A DNA stretch of 64,000 nt from Smallanthus sonchifolius (taxonomy: Eukaryota; Streptophyta; Magnoliopsida; Asterales; Asteraceae). The position numbers and the translations under genes were made by a program. Below, in pieces: positions 57,406 through 64,000 of this stretch (within the stretch, counting starts at the first letter, position 1; every line of letters starts with the position of its first letter). The stretch spans positions 9,611,272-9,675,271 of the forward strand of contig CM042038.1 in NCBI GenBank assembly GCA_023525975.1. The letters are read 5' to 3'. The notes beneath the pieces are model-generated. The model searched no databases, had not been told where the DNA came from, and saw only the letters and a list, made by a program, of their open reading frames with translations.

Positions 57406-58998
57406 TCTCTCTTATAATAAAACTAAATGGTTTTGTCACTTAACATCATCATATTTAATCTTATAACTTTTTCCCTCCTAAAAACATATTTATATCCTTC
57501 ATTTAATACTTTTATATTTAACATTTTTTAAGTTACATAAATAAACATTTTCATCATTATTACCACGTGCTCACATTGTTTTTAAACTATCATCAAGAGT
57601 TAATATTTTAAAAAAGTCAAGAATTAAAAAACAAGAGATTTAAAAAAAATAGTTTTTAAAGTTTTATTATTAAAAAATAATTTTTAAAAACTTTATTATC
57701 AAAAAACAAGATTTTTTTAATTTTACATATAAAATTTGAAAAATATTACGTTTGTATTTTAAATAAATATGTGTTAGAATAAAGTTTACTAATATTTAAT
57801 TAGTAGTTTTTTTAATTAAATTTGGTATTTATAAACAATTTTTTATTTTGATTTATAATTTTTAATACTTAGTTTTTAATAAAATTAAGAAACTTGCAAA
57901 TATTTATTTTTAAAAGTGTATTGTATTTTAAACTTTAATTTTTTTAAATGGCGAGATTTGTTTTTCAAAAAACATGTTTACAAGTTTCAATCCTATTTTT
58001 TAGTTGTAAATTTTTCATATTTAATTTTGGAATTTTAAATTTAATTGTGTCAAAATATTAAGGAGTAAAATTTTTCAAATTTGGAGTTTTAACATTTGAA
58101 TTTAAAAGAGGATATATTGTTGAAATTTAAACTTTATTTGTATCTTTTTATTATTTTTTTAATTAGAAATTTAGTATTAAAACTTTAGCAAGATTTTTCG
58201 CATACAAATACAAATATTATCCGTTAGTCAGAGCATCTTGATGATTATTTTAATGAAAGTTTATAATCTCCCGATTTTCTAAATGAACTTATATTATCAG
58301 GTTTGTCGAACCATAAGTTAGTTTTAAATGACGGTTTCAGTTATGCTATTAATAAGTATTGATGAAAATATGGTTTATGTAATGTAACAAGTGTTTAGGT
58401 CAAACCACAAGGTAATCACATTATAGAAGCGAAGATTATATTTTGAAGCAATATTGATCATCACAATTTTATCTCTATAATTGAGTTAACATATTCAAAC
58501 AACAAAATTTCATTAAAACTTCAAAGAAAAAATATACAATTGTTGTATTTTTGCAATGACCATGAATAAAAATTTAGCACAATCGCTTTCAAATTTTGGT
58601 TTGTATTAAAAGATCCAGTGTTTATTCATGATCAGTTGTATGTTGCATTATCAAGAGTTAAAAATAGAGATGGACTCAAGTTATTAATCTATGGTAAATA
58701 TGGAAAAATTATCAATACCACGTCAAATGTTACATACAATGAAGTATTTTTAAATTTGTAAATAATCATTGTAAGGTTTCATTTGACATGCAGTTTAATG
58801 TATTGTAAAAAGGGCACAACTTATTAAATGAATTTTCATGTATTTTTTAATGTTTTAATTACTCTCATCCATATAATCTTAACATGTAACAAAATGAAAA
58901 AGTTACAAATACAATATCAAATTTGTATAAAAAGAGTAATTAAGATATTTATATAATTTTAACGTTTCAGCCCGTGTAACACACGGGGTTAAAGCTAG
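57406..58998 (+). mobile_element. Helitron with remnant of its own helicase gene
   Basis: It starts TCTCTCTTATAATAAAACT after A (57405). It ends with a perfect hairpin CCCGTGT/ACACGGG (58971-58987), then GTTAAAG and CTAG (58995-58998) before T. These termini and the A/T insertion point fit a Helitron. The helicase pseudogene at 58230-58761 lies in the same orientation near the 3' end, where RepHel proteins end in autonomous Helitrons. At 1.6 kb it is an internally deleted derivative. Confidence 0.85.
58230..58761 (+). pseudogene. PIF1-like DNA helicase (Helitron RepHel) C-terminal fragment, broken
   Basis: Traces in order: DFLNELILSGLSNHKLVLND (about 58272), YGLCNVTS and GNHIIEAKII (58370-58440), AMTMNKNLAQSLSNFGLY (about 58555) and DPVFIHDQLYVALSRVKNRD (about 58612). 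It ends INTTSNVTYNEVF before the stop at 58759. These correspond to the last motifs of PIF1/RepHel helicases, including the QLYVALSRV segment (motif VI). At least four stops or shifts interrupt it, and no Walker A motif or Rep domain is left. Confidence 0.85.
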
Positions 58999-61440
58999 TA
59001 CATTATATAGTTATATCATATAAAATTCGCATATGTATGCTATAAACGAATTCAATTGTTTGTTTTTTGAAATTTTTAATAATATTTTATTTTTCAATTA
59101 ATTTGTTTGTTTCTTTAATAATTTATGCAAGTTAATTTTTAAAAAAATATATATAGATATACATTGATTTTTTATTAACATTCAGAAATAAACTTTAATA
59201 AAAACCGAGTTGATTTCAAAATATATTCTTTGACACGTGTTTTGATCGGTAACTTGGTGAAACATATTTACGCACTTTGACTAACCGACGACTATGAGGA
59301 ATAGTTATTTTTTTTTGTATTTTACATTTGTGTTGTTTCAATTTGTAGTAGGATACTTTTTTATTTTTTATTAATATTAATCTTTTTAAAAATAATATTA
59401 TCATTATAATAATATTATTTACATTTATATTGTTCAAAAATAAAATCATACTATTTACATTTATAAAAAAAGGTGGTGTTGATATGACATTGAACAGTAA
59501 AAACCATTTTCATGGTTTAGTAACAAGGAAGTGAAGAATGATGTGATAGTAACAAGCGGTAAAAAAACGTATGAATCATGATTGTCGTCAAAATAAAGCA
59601 GACTTGAGAATTGAGAGCTTAAATAGTGGTGTATATTAACAGAGATTGTGAGAGAACTTGACGCATAAAAAATGTATTTGGTTTATTTGTATATTGTCTA
59701 GATTGAAATGAGAGAAGATAGTTATTTTACTTGATTTGTCATTAAATACAAAAATGCTAAAAAACTTATTTTTGACCATAAATATTCTCAATGCTTTTAT
59801 AAATTTAAATTTATACATACACGCTATTAAATTATTGATTTTAATGTAATCCAAGGACAATTTAGTCATATGTAACAAAAGAAAAACAGCCCTATAAACG
59901 AGGAACGAGAGGGCGACATGTTTTGGTCACGGATAAATGCATGACTTTAAATGTTTTTGTTGGACCTAGTCAAACTCAAACCAGGGCCCCTGAACCCTTT
60001 GTCCTTTCTAACTTCTAAGTTATCCATATTCGCCAGATTTAGAAACGAGCATATTTTCATTTAATACACTGTCCGTAAATTCCATCATCGTCTAAAGTTT
60101 ATAAATAAAAAGAAGTGTGCGTTTATATTTATAAATCTAGAGTTACTTGCTTTCTCATGTTTTATATATATATATATATATTTTATTTAAATTTATTGTC
60201 TACAAGGCTTGATGGGTTGTGTACTCAACAGTAGCAAAATTGACAGGTAGCTAAGTAACATGTATTGGGTTCAACAAAAATGAGAGCTGCATATATAGGA
60301 CCATATTTCAAATCCAATGTACTAAAAAAAATTATTTACTATTTTACATTGTTATGCAATTTAAGATTTATTTTTCTATTTTATATCAAAAATAAATTTT
60401 TTCAATAGTGATTTACACAAGATAATTTTCTCACATATATATCACGTTGTTGTATAATCTTACAACAATATTTTAAATTATAAAAACTCAGAATGTTATA
60501 CTTATTAGTTGATACTCGTTTCAAGCTTGTTGTATATCGCATTAGTAAATAAAAAGTAGATGATTTGTTGATAATTTTAGTGTTATCAACATCAGATGAA
60601 TTTAATAGGGGTAAGAGAGGGGGCCCATGCCCCCCTATTTTTTTTCTCAAAGTATTGATTTCAGCTCATTAGGTTTATTTCATATTAGTTATATTGTTTA
60701 GGTCCCTCATAATCCAAATCAAAAGCCTAAATCTATTCCACAAATCCATAAAAAATTGGTTTTTCCCCCACTTTTTTGCTTAAAATTATTGATTTTTGCC
60801 CACTAGTCCACTAATTTTATTTCATATTAGTTATAGAGTAAAAGCCCAAATATGTTGCATAAATCCACTAAAAAATGGTTTTTTATGTGCAGAATTTAAT
60901 TGTTCAAGTTTCGTCACTGATCAACATGATAGAGTAAATATTATTAGATATTAAATGAGTTAGGAGATGCGAAAGTGCAGGTTCGTTTGAATCTAATGAT
61001 TTTGGGTGTATTTAGTTGGTTAATTATTTCAATTGGGCTTTGAACTTAAAATGACGAATTAGGCTTTGACCTCATAATTATAGTTCTCATTTTGGGCTTG
61101 AAATAATGGATTAAAAGTGACCAGCAAAGGATCTGAATATTAGCCCTATATACATGCTAACTCAGGCGGTGTTGAATCATTCGATCATTTTTATCCCTGG
61201 TTTTCTTCTTCTCCGAGTTATATTCTTATCCGATTAATCTTCGAGTCAGAAGGTTTAATCTGATAGTTGTTACAACGATTCTAAGATTAATCCACGATTA
61301 GTGCCCTGCTGATTCAATCGACAATTCTGTTTTTTAATATCGGAGAACAACGATCATCAAGGATTGCATCAGAAGAATTCGAAGGTATTGGTTTTGATTT
61401 TGTATTCTCTGTTTTGGATATTGGATTATTACACCATTTT
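58999..61440. other. AT-rich intergenic DNA
   Basis: No gene recognised. The palindrome GGGGGCCCATGCCCCC lies at about 60618 in DNA resembling plant transposon interiors. The part at 61190-61385 looks like a spliced leader (CT-rich, ending GAAG before GTATTGG) but no coding exon follows on the plus strand. Confidence 0.4.
60162..60183. repeat. (AT)n microsatellite
   Basis: About 10 TA/AT dinucleotides. Confidence 0.9.
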
Positions 61441-61674
61441 CTAGAATTTTGTATAATGAGGCCACATATAAACAAAACAATCACATGATTCTAAAATAGT
61501 ATACAAATAATCATGCGATATTGATAATTTCATTTTTCCAACATATCATAAAACCACACAAACAATCCTAAAAATAATCATACAAAACATAAAACTTGTT
61601 AGAATAAAACACAGCGAACATTTAAATCATCACAATACACTTCAGCCGCCCTATTAAAGAAAGAGATGCGTCAT

Positions 61675-62612
61675 TCAATTGCTCATTATTAAAATATCAT
61701 CAATCAACCGTCTCAACTGAATAGATGATGAACCCGTCTTAGTTATCGACTCCATAGCCAAATTTTCCAAGGCATTTGCACATTGCGTATATACATTATG
61801 TTTCGAGTCCATAATGTCCCTCACTGCCTTTTCAACTCGCAACCGATCACAAGTATCTTTCAAATCTACTCCTATTTTCCATACCTCTCCCACAAATCGA
61901 CTATTCGTTTGTTGGTCACCAAAATATGGCCAACAAACCATGGGTACACCCTCTGCTATACTTTCCATAGTCGAGTTCCATCCGCTATGTGTCAAAAACC
62001 CGCCAATGGCACGATGTGCGAGTATATCTTCTTGCGGAGCCCATTCCACTATACACCCGATTTCTTTTGTACGCTCTAGTAGCTCAACCGGAAATCGAGA
62101 CTCGTCGTACCCACCCGTGATTGACCCGGGCCGTCTCACCCATAAAAATGGTTTTCCACTATTAACCACACCATACCATACTTCAAGCAGTTGTTCAACT
62201 GTCATGGTTGCAAGACTCCCTATGCTAACATAAATGACGGATTTTGGACCGTGCTTATCGAGCCAAGACATACAAGTTTTATCTTCCTTCCAAACACTAT
62301 TAGAAAAGGCGATTTCTTGCGATGGTGGTTTTGTGTTAGCCATAAGTTCAGTTTTGTGGAGAGAGTGCATTGGGCCTATGGAGTAAATATTTGGACAAAG
62401 TTTTCGCATGTGTGGGAGTACGACACTATCTAACTCTTCAAATGTGTTGAGTATGAGACCTTGAACTCGAGGAATAGCATGAGCTTTTTTTAGGATGAAT
62501 TCAATAGCCGGATTTGACAAGTCGTTGACACGACAAAAGCTATCAAGATCTCGTCTTCGAATAATATGTTCTGTTCCTGGCACACTTGTTATCAACTGGT
62601 CTAGATCATTTC
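61675..62612 (-). CDS. Family-1 UDP-glycosyltransferase, C-terminal exon only (UGT709-like)
   Basis: A single open exon of 312 codons. Its acceptor AG lies just upstream of 62612 (minus), and the stop is at 61675. It covers the C-terminal two thirds of a plant UGT. The 44-residue PSPG box runs from WAPQEDILAH through GGFLTHSGWNSTMESIAEGV to PYFGDQ, with the final Q typical of UDP-glucose donors. The lead-in has SVPGTEHIIRRRDLDSFCR and SVIYVSIGSLA. The RRRDL-SFCR element points to the UGT709 / 7-deoxyloganetic-acid glucosyltransferase-like group; substrate is unknown. This exon itself has no stops or shifts. The first exon, which should carry the N-terminal catalytic His, is not present between 62613 and 64000, so the intron exceeds 1.38 kb or the gene is 5'-truncated. 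Confidence 0.92.
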
Positions 62613-62770
62613 CTGAGGAATGAGAATATTAACGGGTAAAAACAAAATGGTTAAAAACCTTATATCATTATTTTATTTTTAATTTTAGAGCATTTCACAC
62701 ACACATATATATATATATATATCCTGTGGTATGTTCACATTTTGGTTTTGGTCCTTAAGCATGGGATATG

Positions 62771-62834
<64 letters not shown>

Positions 62835-63716
62835 TGTGGTATGTTCACATTTTGGTTTTGGTCCTTAAGCATGGGATATGTTATCAACGGTGGATTGTGG
62901 CGCCTGCAATGGTGGTTCAGAGTCGCCAACTCTGTTGCCCATAATCACAATGAACACAATGATAGACATGAATTTAGAACTTCAATTTTCAATTTAATAA
63001 CCAACGATCGTATTGTTTTTATAGACTCGATATGTGGGTTATACAACTCTAATTGGGAGGACGACGTATCCTTCCTAAAGGACACGTCCTTTATTCCAGT
63101 TATAGTTTTTGGATTTAACACAAGTACCCCTTGATTTCTAAACATTACATGTAGGTGCACGTGGTTGGGTAAGAATTTATGTGGGGCCCACTAATTTAAT
63201 GTATAATATTTTTTATATTTTAAGTTTTAAATTTGCATTTTTAAAGGTATTGACGTTAAAAACCAACTACCTTACGGAAGGATCTAAAGGTATTAACGTT
63301 GAATATCTTTAATTTGGTGAGGATATTAAAGCCTTCTGGCACATCTTAGGAGGAAATGAATTTTTATATCTTTTATGTTATGTTTTTAATTTTTAATTAC
63401 TAACTACATTGTTGTTTTTCATTTTTATAAAAAAAATGTTACAAAAAACTATTAACTTTAATTAAAAAATAAACATGACGTGACAATGTGGAATCACGCC
63501 CCTCAAATGTGAATAAATGTGAAAAAGTTATGAAATCTGATCTGACGTTGATATGACAGTGTGGACGGGTGTGAAAATGTGAAGTATACCCCTTAATGTT
63601 ATGGCATATTATGCTCGTACATAATTTAGGATTAGTAATGTAATTTCCCATACCCATACCAATACCGGAGGACCAAAACCAAAATCCAAACATGCCACAC
63701 GCACTACTCTAAGAGC
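62613..63716. other. UGT intron or upstream DNA, repeat-rich
   Basis: No UGT first exon was seen. The stretch contains the (AT)n duplication and, at 63470-63600, sequence with AATCACGCCCCTCAAATGTG and GTGAAGTATACCCC resembling the MITE family at 63717. Confidence 0.4.
62705..62884. repeat. Duplicated 110-bp unit containing (AT)n arrays
   Basis: CCTGTGGTATGTTCACATTT followed by TGGTTTTGGTCCTTAAGCAT and GGGATATGTTAT occurs at 62723 and again, identical, at 62833. It is preceded each time by (AT)n (62705-62722 and 62772-62832, the latter about 30 repeats). Confidence 0.92.
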
Positions 63717-63875
63717 ATGGGGTATACCGGTGTGATTATGGTGTGCTGTGATAATAAAGTGCATGCCACGTGACGCCACGTCACTATCCTCATTTCACAC
63801 CACCCCACTAGGCAAGGGGTATACCCGTGTGATTGTGATGATGTGATAATTAAATGTAAGATATGGTATACCACT
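63717..63875 (+). mobile_element. MITE-like element, same family as 33640-34340
   Basis: The order GGGGTATACCGGTGTGATTA, TGTGATAATAAAGTGCATGC, CCACGTGACGCCACGTCA, then a second GGGTATACCCGTGTGATTG and GTGATAATTAAATG copies the minus-strand element at 34328 step by step. Downstream, at 63950-63985, GGCGTGATAATTCTCACG again parallels GGCGTGATAAATCTCACG at about 33800 (minus). The element probably extends past the right window edge. Confidence 0.6.
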
Positions 63876-64000
63876 TGTACTTCATGCATCAATACTTGCA
63901 TACTCTCATCTTCTCTCTCTAAAACCCCAAACAAATTTGATTTCTCTGGCGTGATAATTCTCACGCCATTACATCACGGCGTGAAAACAAATTCGAGGGG

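Noticed and set aside
58971..58998. Rho-independent terminator
   Set aside because: The hairpin belongs to a Helitron 3' end (followed by CTAG) in plant nuclear DNA.

Overview
This window looks like nuclear DNA from a flowering plant (a eudicot). The genes are split by many short GT-AG introns, the intergenic DNA is AT-rich, and it is packed with plant-type transposable elements: hAT, PIF/Harbinger, Helitron, Ty3/Gypsy and tRNA-derived SINEs. The style of the LTRs and hAT ends suggests Asteraceae, but that is an impression from repeats, not a proof.

Layout. 1-1795 (minus): the 5' end of a YIP1-family Golgi membrane protein gene that runs off the left edge. 1954-4161: a repeat cluster (Harbinger MITE, hAT MITE, Helitrons). 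4413-10664 (plus): a 16-exon folylpolyglutamate synthase gene, tail to tail with 11442-16472 (minus), a 10-exon NEDD1-type WD40 gamma-tubulin-targeting protein. 16700-24470: an intergenic block with a hAT MITE full of AACCGGTT palindromes, SINE-like pieces and LTR-like DNA. 24693-28669 (plus): a 12-exon DA1-related LIM peptidase closest to DAR2/LRD3. 29685-30876 (minus): a two-exon RABA2-type Rab GTPase. 31270-34340: decayed hAT transposase and MITE-like DNA. 34407-37538: a 3.1 kb element with terminal inverted repeats and an exact 8-bp target duplication. It holds about a dozen hairpin-forming TATACG(N)CGTATA palindromes and a broken ATHILA-ORF1-like coding region. 38961-39664: a frame-broken cysteine-rich secreted-peptide gene. 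40592-43813: nested Helitrons, another Helitron and a hAT MITE. 44900-48760: a decayed Ty3/Gypsy element interrupted by an apparent solo LTR. 55343-57010 (plus): a four-exon plant-specific gene ending LPQEWTY. 57406-58998: a decayed Helitron that still carries the C-terminal end of its PIF1-like helicase. 61675-62612 (minus): the last exon of a family-1 UDP-glycosyltransferase whose first exon is not in the window.

The host genes are unrelated housekeeping or regulatory loci (Golgi traffic, folate polyglutamylation, microtubule nucleation, organ growth and vasculature, endosomal traffic, small-molecule glucosylation). They share no pathway, and I see no operon-like arrangement or gene cluster. 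The least explained object is the palindrome-rich 34407-37538 element.
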